Source: JAVBLF01 sp031553675 (GTDB lineage: Bacteria; Bacillota; Clostridia; Christensenellales; CALWSW01). Taken from it: a DNA stretch of 31,236 nt. The position numbers were made by a program, and so were the translations under genes. Under the pieces are notes generated by a model, which worked only from the letters and a program-made list of their open reading frames with translations, had not been told where the DNA came from and ran no database searches. Where the stretch lies: contig JAVBLF010000091.1 of NCBI GenBank assembly GCA_031553675.1, positions 1 to 31,236 of the forward strand, given 5' to 3'. This document shows, one piece after another, positions 1 to 6,646 of the stretch; position 1 is the stretch's first letter, and each line of letters starts with the position of its first letter.

Positions 1-311
1 TTGTCGTATTGCGAGGTCTTTTTGGGCTTGTTGGGGCAATTGGACAGGCCACAATACTTGGTGCCCTTTTCGCATTTGGCATAGACGGCGGCACGCTGGG
101 CGTAGAGGTTGTCGGCTTTGCGCTTGGTGAGCGCACCTTTCTTGACTTTTCGGTTGAGCTCTTTTCGATAGGCGTCGAGTTGGTTGTGGTGGCAACTGTT
201 GTGGGTGGTGCCGCGTTGCGCCTGGTGTGCGAGCGCGGGCGTTCCTGTGGCGACAGTTGTGGCGAGCGCCAAGCCGATCACTGCGGCGAGGCAGAGCAAT
301 TTCCGTTTCAT
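1..311 (-). CDS. Small secreted Cys-containing protein (3' end outside window)
   Basis: Reading the minus strand from ATG at 311 gives an open frame that is still open at the window edge, about 103 residues. The start is supported by AGGAG about six bases upstream. The first 28 residues form a classical Sec signal peptide: KRK n-region, a hydrophobic stretch rich in Leu/Ala/Val, and a PALA cleavage site followed by HQ. The mature part is polar and basic, with an HNSCHHNQLDAYRKEL stretch, a Lys/Arg-rich middle, and a YCGLSNC motif; four Cys are visible after the signal peptide, so disulfides or metal binding are possible. I do not recognise the family. Transcription would start from the AT-rich region upstream that carries TATGAAC repeats. 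The opposite-strand frame at 9-374 is a shadow of this gene. Confidence 0.72.
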   Translation of the reverse strand, partial: MKRKLLCLAAVIGLALATTVATGTPALAHQAQRGTTHNSCHHNQLDAYRKELNRKVKKGALTKRKADNLYAQRAAVYAKCEKGTKYCGLSNCPNKPKKTSQYD

Positions 312-382
312 AACGCATCTCCTATTCCACCCCATACCGGAAAAGGAAGGTGTCCTGCTATGCCAACAGGATAACATTCAAA

Positions 383-422
383 TATGAACACATTATGAAA
401 TATGAACCGGTGGTGTATGAAC
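383..422. repeat. Four TATGAA(C/A) motifs upstream of the secreted-protein gene
   Basis: On the plus strand TATGAA is repeated at about 383, 394, 401 and 416; three of the four copies are TATGAAC. On the minus strand these read GTTCATA, and lie 70-110 bases upstream of the ATG at 311, where the promoter of that gene should be. Spacing (11, 7, 15) is not regular. They could be regulator half-sites or chance in AT-rich DNA. Apart from these motifs and the transcription signals near 660, I see nothing identifiable in 312-730. Confidence 0.3.
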
Positions 423-658
423 AAAGTGTAAAAGAAAAATATGGTAATTGTATGCTTGCCGCGACATCCGAATTTAAGAAGGCATGTACCAATCAAATGA
501 ATGATCTGGCGATGTCGAAAAGAGCGCGTTTTTGGAGACGCATCTGAGATTGAAACGGACTTGAAACAAAAGCAAACCGCTTGCGTGCTCACTTTGTCTT
601 TCGTGAAGATGACATGGCATATTTTGTCGAATCTCTATGCAAAGCCCCGAAAATATTA

Positions 659-664
659 TATAAT
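659..664 (+). promoter_or_regulatory. Possible -10 element (TATAAT)
   Basis: A perfect TATAAT lies in an AT-rich stretch about 70 bases before the possible TTG start at 731. No convincing -35 hexamer is seen at the right distance. It would drive either the small gene at 731-982 or a noncoding RNA ending at the terminator at 991-1020. Confidence 0.3.
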
Positions 665-730
665 CCGGATGAAAGCGGATCCAGTGATTTCGTATGTTAG
701 CGCAAGTCAGTCGTCACACAAGGGGGAACA

Positions 731-982
731 TTGAAGCAAATCAGTTCGTTTGGCCGCGCCGGTTTTCCCGCGAATCTGCATAGCACCAGAACGAAGTCCG
801 AGCCCGACCCTTTCCATTTCGACCGCGCGCTCTTTTGCCCCCAGCTTATGCGTCCTGCCTTTCGACAAATCCGGCGCGACGCGTCACTGTATGGCCCCCG
901 CAGGCCGTACGACCAAGGGTACATGATCCCTGTCGAGGATGGGGTCGAGTCGCTCTTCACGCTTGGTGACAAATCGAATTGA
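731..982 (+). CDS. Possible 83-residue hypothetical protein
   Basis: A TTG start preceded by AGGGGG at four to nine bases gives an 83-residue frame that ends nine bases before a strong terminator; a TATAAT lies upstream. Third-position GC is about 70 percent by eye, close to neighbouring genes. The protein is basic and Pro/Arg-rich in its middle (for example a YGPRRPYDQGYM stretch), with no signal peptide, membrane segment or familiar motif. A different frame on the minus strand over the same DNA is also open, so coding is not proven. The alternative is a roughly 340-nt noncoding RNA between the TATAAT and the terminator. Confidence 0.38.
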   Translation: MKQISSFGRAGFPANLHSTRTKSEPDPFHFDRALFCPQLMRPAFRQIRRDASLYGPRRPYDQGYMIPVEDGVESLFTLGDKSN

Positions 983-990
983 CCGGCAAA

Positions 991-1020
991 CAAAAAAGTG
1001 GCGGAAACGCCACTTTTTTG
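991..1020. terminator. Bidirectional rho-independent terminator
   Basis: A perfect inverted repeat: AAAAAAGTGGCG, loop GAAA, then CGCCACTTTTTT. Both strands end in a T run, so it can stop plus-strand transcription from 731-982 and minus-strand transcription of the six-gene metal cluster whose last stop codon is at 1036. Confidence 0.92.
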
Positions 1021-1035
1021 TTTTGCGCCGGAAAC

Positions 1036-1443
1036 TCAGGAACCTTTTTCTTCGAGCAGGCGCTCGATGTAAGAGGCCCAACTGCGCATGGTTTGCTCGC
1101 TGATGATGTGCTCCATCCGGCAGGCGTCCTGATCCGCGATCGATTCATCGACGCCGAGCATTTCGATCAAAAAGCGCTTGATGGTCTGGTGCCGGTAGGT
1201 GAGCTCTTCCGCACGCCGCATGCCTTCCTGTGTCAGGGTGATCGCGCCGTAATGCTCCTGCTCGACCATGCCGGCCTGGCGCAGCACGCCGACGGCTTTG
1301 TTGACGCTGGCTTTGCTGACATCCATGCGCTTGGCGACCTCGACCGAGCGAACGGGCTGCCCTTCGAGCGAGAGTTCGTATACCGTTTCGAGGTAGTTTT
1401 CGCTGGACGTCGAGATCGATTCGCCTACGGATTCTGTGCGCAT
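1036..1443 (-). CDS. DtxR/MntR-family metal-dependent transcriptional regulator
   Basis: This 135-residue protein is the metal-sensing repressor type that binds DNA through an N-terminal winged helix when loaded with Mn(II) or Fe(II). ATG at 1443 is preceded by AAGGGGGC; the frame stays open up to 1692, but that extension is Arg/Ser-rich and overlaps the upstream gene, so it is rejected. Compared by memory with Bacillus MntR, metal ligands appear as Asn15 (MntR Asp8), Glu18 (Glu11), His in YRHQTIKRF (His77), Cys in DACRMEH (Glu99), then Glu and His (Glu102, His103). Cys at the Glu99 place is the DtxR/IdeR state, so the sensed metal may be iron rather than manganese; that is inference. It closes a cluster with mntP and a ZIP transporter, which are plausible targets. 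Confidence 0.88.
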   Translation of the reverse strand: MRTESVGESISTSSENYLETVYELSLEGQPVRSVEVAKRMDVSKASVNKAVGVLRQAGMVEQEHYGAITLTQEGMRRAEELTYRHQTIKRFLIEMLGVDESIADQDACRMEHIISEQTMRSWASYIERLLEEKGS

Positions 1444-1555
1444 GCTTTCGCCCCCTTTCTTGCATTCATTCGCCGTTCGGGTTGCCAATTCCTTTTCGCG
1501 CGGACGCTTTTCTGTCGCACAGCGCGCGGAGCCGTTTCGCATTGCGCAGCAAATG

Positions 1556-2374
1556 CTAGAGAAGAAGCAGCGTCGCCGCCATGATCGCCATGCCTGCGAC
1601 GACGCCGATGATCGCCATGTGGTGCTCGCCGTAGGCTTCCGCAGCGGGCAAAAGTTCGTCGAGCGAGATGAAGACCATGATGCCCGCCACACCAGACAAG
1701 ATCATGCCGAAAAGTGCGCCCTGCATAAAGCGCCACAACAGGAGCGCGCCCAAGAGCGCGCCGATCGGTTCGGCCAGGCCGCTCAAAAAGGCATACTTGA
1801 GCGCCTGCCCTTTGTTGCCGTCCGCGTAGTAGATCGGCACGGCCACCGCCATGCCCTCCGGAATGTTGTGGATCGCGACGGCGACGCAGATCGCCATGCC
1901 CATGCGGATGTCCTGTAGCCCCGACGCAAAGGTCGCGATCCCCTCGGGAAAGTTGTGGATCACGATCGCGAGCGCCGCCATGACGCCGACCCGCCGAAGC
2001 CTTTGCGCCTCGGACGAATCGCCCTGTATGCCGTTCGACGCGGTTTCCCGCTTTTTGGAGGCCCCCATTTCGTGCGGGTTGATGTCCTCGGGCAACAGTT
2101 GGTCGATGCAGAAGATCAGCGCGATGCCGATGAAAAACCCCAGCACGGTCAGCAACATGCCCTTTTCGGCGCCATAGCCGAATTCCAATGTGTCGAAAGC
2201 CATTCGAAACAGCTCGACGAAGGACACGTAGATCATGACCCCCGTCGATATCCCCAGCGAAAAGGGCAAGAACTTCTTGCCTTTCGCGCCGTAGACTGCG
2301 ATCAATCCGCCTAGGCCTGTCGATATGCCCGCGACGACCGTCATGGCCAAGGCCGGCCAAAAGTGTGCGCCCAT
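1556..2374 (-). CDS. zupT: ZIP-family divalent metal transporter (ZupT-like)
   Basis: A 272-residue polytopic membrane protein importing Zn(II) and often Fe/Mn/Co. The two metal-site signatures of the family are intact: HNFPEG and, about 29 residues later, HNIPEG, in the middle of the chain. Hydrophobic segments at the start (AMTVVAGISTGLGGLIAVY) and at the end, with a hydrophilic loop around residues 115-135, fit the usual eight-helix arrangement. The loop contains only one His, so it lacks the His-rich tract seen in many ZIPs. It starts 48 bases after the mntP stop and 113 bases before the regulator start, so the three genes are probably co-transcribed. Importer plus exporter plus metal regulator is a coherent homeostasis set; the exact substrate cannot be read from sequence. 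Confidence 0.9.
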   Translation of the reverse strand: MGAHFWPALAMTVVAGISTGLGGLIAVYGAKGKKFLPFSLGISTGVMIYVSFVELFRMAFDTLEFGYGAEKGMLLTVLGFFIGIALIFCIDQLLPEDINPHEMGASKKRETASNGIQGDSSEAQRLRRVGVMAALAIVIHNFPEGIATFASGLQDIRMGMAICVAVAIHNIPEGMAVAVPIYYADGNKGQALKYAFLSGLAEPIGALLGALLLWRFMQGALFGMILSGVAGIMVFISLDELLPAAEAYGEHHMAIIGVVAGMAIMAATLLLL

Positions 2375-2422
2375 CCGCGTTCCTTTCCGTTCCTTTCGAT
2401 GCGGCGCATGGAAACGCGCCCA

Positions 2423-2986
2423 CTACAAACTGAGTATCCCCAAATGTTCCAACAGGATGGCTGTGCCGATCAGCATCAGCAGCACGCCGCCCAAAATGGC
2501 CGCGCCCTTTTGCAAAAAGCCCCCCAGGCGTTTGCCCAGAAACACCCCCGGAATCGACAGCATACAGGTCGTCACGCCGATCGTCGTCGCGACCGGCAAG
2601 ATGGGCGTGGCAAGTATCGCGAGCGATACGCCGGTCGCCAAGGCATCGATGCTGGTCGCGATCGCGCTGACGAAGAGACGCGGCGTCTGCATGCAGTCGG
2701 CGCGGGAAGACTCTTCTTTGCGCGTTTCGAGTATCATCTGCATGCCGATCAACACGAGCAGGCCGAAAGCGATCCAGTGATCGACCTGCTTGATGGCGTC
2801 CGCCACCAAAAGACCGAGAAAATAGCCGATCACCGTCATCAAGAACTGGAAGCCACCAAAAAACAAACCCGTCTTGAGCGCGTCCCGCCAACCGATCCGC
2901 GGCGCTGCCATGCCGTTTGCGAGCGATACCGCGCATGCATCCGCCGAAAGGCCAAACGATATCACGATCGTTTCGACAATTCCCAT
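2423..2986 (-). CDS. mntP: Putative manganese efflux pump MntP
   Basis: A 187-residue protein of the MntP family (formerly DUF204), the normal length. Two internally repeated halves each carry the conserved Asp motif: SADACAVSLANG near residues 14-25 and SIDALATGVSL near 112-122; these acidic residues are needed for Mn(II) export in the family. About six hydrophobic helices are visible. ATG at 2986 has GGGGGAAG upstream. It is followed after 48 bases by the ZIP transporter. The 89-base gap upstream holds a small hairpin (CGGCGGT and ACCGCCG) without a T tail. The yybP-ykoY manganese riboswitch often found before mntP is not seen, so control probably falls to the adjacent DtxR-type regulator. 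Confidence 0.93.
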   Translation of the reverse strand: MGIVETIVISFGLSADACAVSLANGMAAPRIGWRDALKTGLFFGGFQFLMTVIGYFLGLLVADAIKQVDHWIAFGLLVLIGMQMILETRKEESSRADCMQTPRLFVSAIATSIDALATGVSLAILATPILPVATTIGVTTCMLSIPGVFLGKRLGGFLQKGAAILGGVLLMLIGTAILLEHLGILSL

Positions 2987-3075
2987 ATTTGTTTCTTCCC
3001 CCGTTTTATGTCTATTCTGAACCGTGGATCGTTATCCGTATATACACGGCGGTTTTGCCACACCGCCGCTTATGG

Positions 3076-4302
3076 TCAGCCATGCTTTTCGCCGTCGCCG
3101 CGCGGTTTCTGCGCCGACTTCGCAAAGAAGCGGAAACGCCCCTTTTTCTTTTCGTCGGGCGGCCTGTCCGAGCCGGCTTCGTGGCGCTTTCGCGGCGCGC
3201 CGTCGAGAAATTCCGCCACAGTGCGCCCGCCCATGAAGACCTGCATGGTGTTTTTGAACACGAGCACGACGATCGGCCCGCCCAACATGCCCAGCACGCC
3301 GAAGACGCGATAGCCGACGAGTATCGACGAGAGCGTCAAAAGCGGATGCAAGCCGATTTCGTCGCCCAGCACGCGCGGTTCGAGCATTTGCCGCAGCGCG
3401 ATCGTACAAAAGTACATCACGCCCACCCCCAGGCCGACGCGAACATCCCCCGCCAAAAAGCTGCCCAGCGAAAGGGGGATCAGCACAAGCCCCGCCCCGA
3501 TGAAGGGGAAGGCATCCAGCAGCGCGATGCCAATGGCGATCAAGAGCGCGTATCGGTTGCCGAGGATCGTAAAGCCGATGAAAAGCTCGGCTGCGACGAA
3601 GAGCATGATCTTGCTCTGTGCTTTGATGTAGCCGAGAAGCGCCCCGATCAGGTCGTTCTTGACACCCAGCGCCGTATCGATCCATTCGACGGGAAGCTGG
3701 CGCTTCGCAAAGGAAAAGAGCTTGTCCCGTTCGGCGCAAAAGAGCACCGTCGCGATGATCGTCATGATCATGTAGAGCAGCGCCTTCGGAAGCCGCGTCA
3801 CGCCGTTGACGAGCGCGACCGCCAAACGTTGCGCGATCGTCGTCACGTTTTGGAAAAGGGAACTGGCCGCTTCGTTCAGAAGCGTCTCGAGCCCCGGATG
3901 GATTCGGTTCTGCTGTTCGAGGAAACGGTTGACAAAGCTCTCGAGCCATTGGGTGACGGTAAACGCAAGCGTCGGGATGTCGCGCAAAAGCTCGCCGACC
4001 TGACGGACGATCTGCGCGATGCCCAAGAAGATGAGAAGAAAGAGCACCGCGAACATGAGCAGCGCAACGACCGTCGCAATCCAGCTCCGCTTGATGGGCA
4101 GAACCCGCATCAGGCGGCGGATCAAGGGTTCGAGCAACTGTCCGATCACGATGGCGAGCGTGATCGGGATCATCACTCCCGCCAGCCGCAGCGTGAGATA
4201 CAATCCAAGGCCCAAGCCCAAAAACGCCGCCAAAAGCTTGATGCCGTTTCGCACCCGCTTGCTCATGAAGGGCGTCTTTGCGCCGTCGTGTCCTTCGTCC
4301 AT
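3076..4302 (-). CDS. AI-2E transporter family (PerM/YtvI-like) membrane protein
   Basis: A 408-residue integral membrane protein of the UPF0118/AI-2E transporter family. Hydrophobic pairs occur at the N-terminus (LLAAFLGLGLGLYLTL, then the MIPITLAIVIGQLLEPLIRRL segment), followed by a long amphipathic region and a C-terminal block with the family signatures IALLDAFPFIGAGLVLIPL and the LEPRVLGDEIGLHPLLTL segment. The C-terminal 45 residues are soluble and highly basic. Members range from quorum-signal exporters to sodium-proton antiporters and the sporulation protein YtvI, so substrate is not assigned. ATG at 4302 is preceded by AAAGGA at good spacing. It starts 65 bases after the chromate-transporter pair and ends 89 bases before mntP, in the same direction. 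Confidence 0.85.
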   Translation of the reverse strand: MDEGHDGAKTPFMSKRVRNGIKLLAAFLGLGLGLYLTLRLAGVMIPITLAIVIGQLLEPLIRRLMRVLPIKRSWIATVVALLMFAVLFLLIFLGIAQIVRQVGELLRDIPTLAFTVTQWLESFVNRFLEQQNRIHPGLETLLNEAASSLFQNVTTIAQRLAVALVNGVTRLPKALLYMIMTIIATVLFCAERDKLFSFAKRQLPVEWIDTALGVKNDLIGALLGYIKAQSKIMLFVAAELFIGFTILGNRYALLIAIGIALLDAFPFIGAGLVLIPLSLGSFLAGDVRVGLGVGVMYFCTIALRQMLEPRVLGDEIGLHPLLTLSSILVGYRVFGVLGMLGGPIVVLVFKNTMQVFMGGRTVAEFLDGAPRKRHEAGSDRPPDEKKKGRFRFFAKSAQKPRGDGEKHG

Positions 4303-4367
4303 CGCGTTCCTTTCTTTGGGGGGATCCCCACCGATCCCGATTCAATCGCTCCGTTTGCCTTGTCGCC

Positions 4368-4931
4368 TCATCCGCGCAGGAAGATCGCGCCGTATGCGCC
4401 GCCCAGCAGGGTCAGGAGGATGGGATTGATTTTGTCGCTCTGGGCCGCGGCGTAGCTCAAGGCGAAGAGCAGCACCGCCATCCATGTGACGGCGCCCAGG
4501 CCGACATTCGACAGCGCCGCCATGCCGTCCGGTAGCATTTCCATCGCCGCGATCGAAAACGCCGCGCTCGCGATCAGGCCGACCGCCGCGCTTTTGGCGC
4601 CGGATAACGCGCCGCTTACGAGCGTGGAGTTACGGTTGGATTCCAGAAAACGGCGCAAACCGAGCACGAGAAAATAGCTCGGCAACGACACACCGACCGT
4701 CGCGACGATCGAGCCGGAAACGCCCCCGTAGAGGTAGCCCAGGTAGGTGGCGGCATTCGTCGCGACCGGACCCGGCACGACCATGTCGAGCGCCAATAGG
4801 TTGGCAAACTGATCCATCCGCAGGCCCAAACGCCCGATCTCACTCATCAAAAGCGACACGATCGAGTAGCCGCCGCCGAAGCCGGTCAAGCCGATCTTAC
4901 AGAATGTCCAAAAGAGCAGCCACCATTTCAT
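4368..4931 (-). CDS. Chromate transporter family, second half-size subunit
   Basis: A 187-residue CHR-family membrane protein. The signature FGGGYSIVSLLMSE near the start and LDMVVPGPVATNAATYLGY after it are the conserved N-half motifs. About five to six hydrophobic segments follow. ATG at 4931 overlaps the stop of the upstream CHR gene in an ATGA arrangement, so the two are translationally coupled. The frame can be extended to 5090 but that part is Arg/Gly-rich and lies inside the upstream gene. Short CHR proteins work as heteromeric pairs; export of chromate, or uptake of sulfate-like anions in other contexts, is known for the family but the substrate here is not established. Confidence 0.9.
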   Translation of the reverse strand: MKWWLLFWTFCKIGLTGFGGGYSIVSLLMSEIGRLGLRMDQFANLLALDMVVPGPVATNAATYLGYLYGGVSGSIVATVGVSLPSYFLVLGLRRFLESNRNSTLVSGALSGAKSAAVGLIASAAFSIAAMEMLPDGMAALSNVGLGAVTWMAVLLFALSYAAAQSDKINPILLTLLGGAYGAIFLRG

Positions 4932-5536
4932 TGCACGCGGCCTCCCTTCCCGCTGCGTACGCGACGCGCGTCGAAGAGGGCCGCCTTGCCGAGGCCCAGA
5001 AGAAGGGCCGCCAACATCACGGGAAAGGCATCGACCTTCAGCACGAAGACACAGACGAAGGCCGCCGCCATCAACGCGGCCGTGAACCAATTCTTCAGTA
5101 CATGGCGGCCGAGCGAAAAGGCTGTGTAGAGGATGAGCGCCGCGCTCGTCACGCGGATGCCGCTCAAGGCGCCGCGCAGGATCGAGCCTTTTGCCATCGC
5201 CGCTTCCGGCGCGCTGGTGAAGAGCAGCGTTGCGGCTAGCATCGCCACAAAGGCGGGCAGGAGCGCGCCCAGTCCCGCCGCGATCGCGCCGAGCAAACCC
5301 GCGTAGGCGCTGCCGATAAAGACGGCGCAGTTGAGTGCCACCATGCCCGGCAGGGCTTGCGACAGCGTTACCGCCTCGATGAAGTCCTCCTCGGTCAAAA
5401 GCCCGTGCTTCTCGACGAGGTCTTTTTGGATCGCCGGCAACATGGCCAGCCCACCCGCAAAGGTCAGGCTGCTCACTTTGAAAAACACCCAGAACATCAA
5501 AACCAGCATTTTGGTGTCAAATTCACGTTTTCGCAT
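4928..5536 (-). CDS. Chromate transporter family, first half-size subunit
   Basis: A 202-residue partner of the adjacent CHR protein. It has SLTFAGGLAMLPAIQKDL, LLTEEDFIEAVTLSQALPG and the VALNCAVFIGSAYAGLLGA stretch, the N-half signature of the family, then three or more further hydrophobic helices and a basic C-terminus. ATG at 5536 has GGGG five bases upstream; the frame also opens at a TTG six codons earlier without a good ribosome site. It is the first gene of the minus-strand block and is divergent from rluB, with about 200 bases between them. Confidence 0.9.
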   Translation of the reverse strand: MRKREFDTKMLVLMFWVFFKVSSLTFAGGLAMLPAIQKDLVEKHGLLTEEDFIEAVTLSQALPGMVALNCAVFIGSAYAGLLGAIAAGLGALLPAFVAMLAATLLFTSAPEAAMAKGSILRGALSGIRVTSAALILYTAFSLGRHVLKNWFTAALMAAAFVCVFVLKVDAFPVMLAALLLGLGKAALFDARRVRSGKGGRVQ

Positions 5537-5683
5537 CGAATCCCCGATCTGCAACTTTCACGAATGACAATTCGCAGTGCGCGCCAATGACGCTTTCCAT
5601 TGTAATCGATTTTTCGGATTTTTGCACGTCCGTTACGTGAGGGCAGTTCAATTCCACCCCCAATACCGGGCGGGGCTGTTTTG

Positions 5684-5692
5684 TGTTATAAT
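5684..5692 (+). promoter_or_regulatory. Extended -10 promoter for rluB
   Basis: TGTTATAAT, a perfect TATAAT with the TG extension, lies about 50 bases before the rluB start. No clear -35 is seen, which is normal for extended -10 promoters. Confidence 0.65.
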
Positions 5693-5742
5693 GAGGTTTG
5701 CGAATCGAGAATTCCCCCATTTTGCACAAAGGAAGAAGTCCC

Positions 5743-6462
5743 ATGCGTTTACAGCAATACCTGGCGCACGCAGGCATCGCGTCGCGCCGCAAGTGCGAGT
5801 CGTTTATCCTCGAAGGCCGCGTCAAGGTCAACGGCAGCGTCGCCAAGGAACTCGGCACGACGGTCGAACCGGGCCGCGACACCGTCACCTTCGACGGGAA
5901 GGACGTGCGCTTTGAACGGAAGCTGACCTACTGCTTCTACAAGCCGCCGCACGTCATGTGTACAGCCGACGACCCCGAAGGCCGCCAAACGGTCCACGAT
6001 TACTTCCGCGACGTTCCGGAACGCCTCTACAACGTCGGACGCCTCGACTTCGACAGCGAAGGCGTGCTTCTGATGACGAACGACGGCGATCTCGCCAACG
6101 CGCTGACCCACCCGAGCAAGCAGATCGACAAAGTGTACTTCGCCGTTTGCGACGGCCTCGTCGCGCCCGAGGCGCTCGAAGCGCTCCGCCGCGGCGTCGT
6201 GATCGACGGACGCAAAACTGCGCCCGCCAAGGTCAGCGCCCTCAAGCTCGACGCGTCCGGCTCGACCCTTTTGATCCGCATTCACGAAGGCCGCAACCGC
6301 CAGATCCGCAAGATGCTCGACGTCGTCGGCCATCCTGTGCGCTACCTCCGCAGGGAGCAGTTCGCGACGCTGACGATCGAGGGTCTGAAGCCCGGCAAAT
6401 ACCGCCTGATCGAGGGAGAAGAGCTCCGCAAACTCCGCGACCTCGCCGGCTTGAAATCGTAG
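5743..6462 (+). CDS. rluB: 23S rRNA pseudouridine synthase, RsuA/RluB family
   Basis: A 239-residue pseudouridine synthase. An S4 RNA-binding domain occupies residues 1-55 (MRLQQYLAHAGIASRRKCES then EGRVKVNG). The catalytic domain follows, with the RsuA/RluB signature GRLDFDSEGVLLMTNDG containing the catalytic Asp, and the later motif HEGRNRQIRKML. RluB in Bacillus modifies a uridine of 23S rRNA near the peptidyl transferase centre; RsuA/RluE/RluF relatives cannot be fully excluded. ATG at 5743 is chosen over an upstream in-frame ATG at 5698 because AAAGGAAG precedes it and the S4 domain begins there. The 3' end touches an SOS-like box for recA. Confidence 0.93.
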   Translation: MRLQQYLAHAGIASRRKCESFILEGRVKVNGSVAKELGTTVEPGRDTVTFDGKDVRFERKLTYCFYKPPHVMCTADDPEGRQTVHDYFRDVPERLYNVGRLDFDSEGVLLMTNDGDLANALTHPSKQIDKVYFAVCDGLVAPEALEALRRGVVIDGRKTAPAKVSALKLDASGSTLLIRIHEGRNRQIRKMLDVVGHPVRYLRREQFATLTIEGLKPGKYRLIEGEELRKLRDLAGLKS

Positions 6463-6475
6463 GAACATATTTTCG
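6462..6475. promoter_or_regulatory. Probable LexA (SOS) box before recA
   Basis: GGAACATATTTTCG matches the Gram-positive LexA/DinR box (GAAC-N4-GTTC core in CGAAC-N4-GTTCG) except for one core base and one flank. It begins at the last base of the rluB stop codon and ends eight bases before the -35 of the recA promoter, a sensible place for a repressor site. Assignment rests on motif and position. Confidence 0.6.
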
Positions 6476-6483
6476 CCGTTCGC

Positions 6484-6512
6484 TTTACAAGCCTTGTCCC
6501 ATCTCGTATAAT
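6484..6512 (+). promoter_or_regulatory. recA promoter
   Basis: TTTACA, 17 bases, TATAAT: a near-consensus sigma-A promoter. The start of transcription would be near 6519, giving a leader of about 130 nt that carries the repeat at 6566-6622. Confidence 0.85.
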
Positions 6513-6565
6513 GGTAACGATAAATCGGAATCCTTGGAATGGCGGATTCAGGTCATTTCAAAAAT

Positions 6566-6622
6566 GGGATTCTTAAGGGTCTTTGACCCTTAAGCCGGGG
6601 GTTTGGGGGATGGAGTCCCCCA
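6566..6622 (-). repeat. Modular hairpin repeat, copy 1 (recA leader)
   Basis: In the recA message two hairpins follow each other: a perfect 10-bp stem CTTAAGGGTC / GACCCTTAAG with a TTT loop (6572-6594), and GGGGGA / TCCCCC with a TGGAG loop (6605-6621). Read on the minus strand the order and linker (CCCCCAAACCCCC) match the copy inside ygiQ at 26802-26856. This copy lacks the loop module. It lies between the recA promoter and ribosome site, ending about 12 bases before AAGGAG, so it could influence recA translation or message stability. Confidence 0.8.
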
Positions 6623-6646
6623 CAAGAAGCAAGGAGCTATAGCAAA

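Noticed and set aside
350..547. Plus-strand frame of 65 residues
   Set aside because: No ribosome site, AT-rich composition unlike the genes, no motif; lies in the promoter region of the secreted-protein gene.
1425..2936. 503-residue minus-strand frame over the metal cluster
   Set aside because: It is a shifted frame across zupT and mntP, rich in Arg/Asp/His, and the real genes have clear family motifs.
2987..3075. Manganese riboswitch (yybP-ykoY) before mntP
   Set aside because: The gap is only 89 bases and the conserved loops are not seen; only a short hairpin is present.
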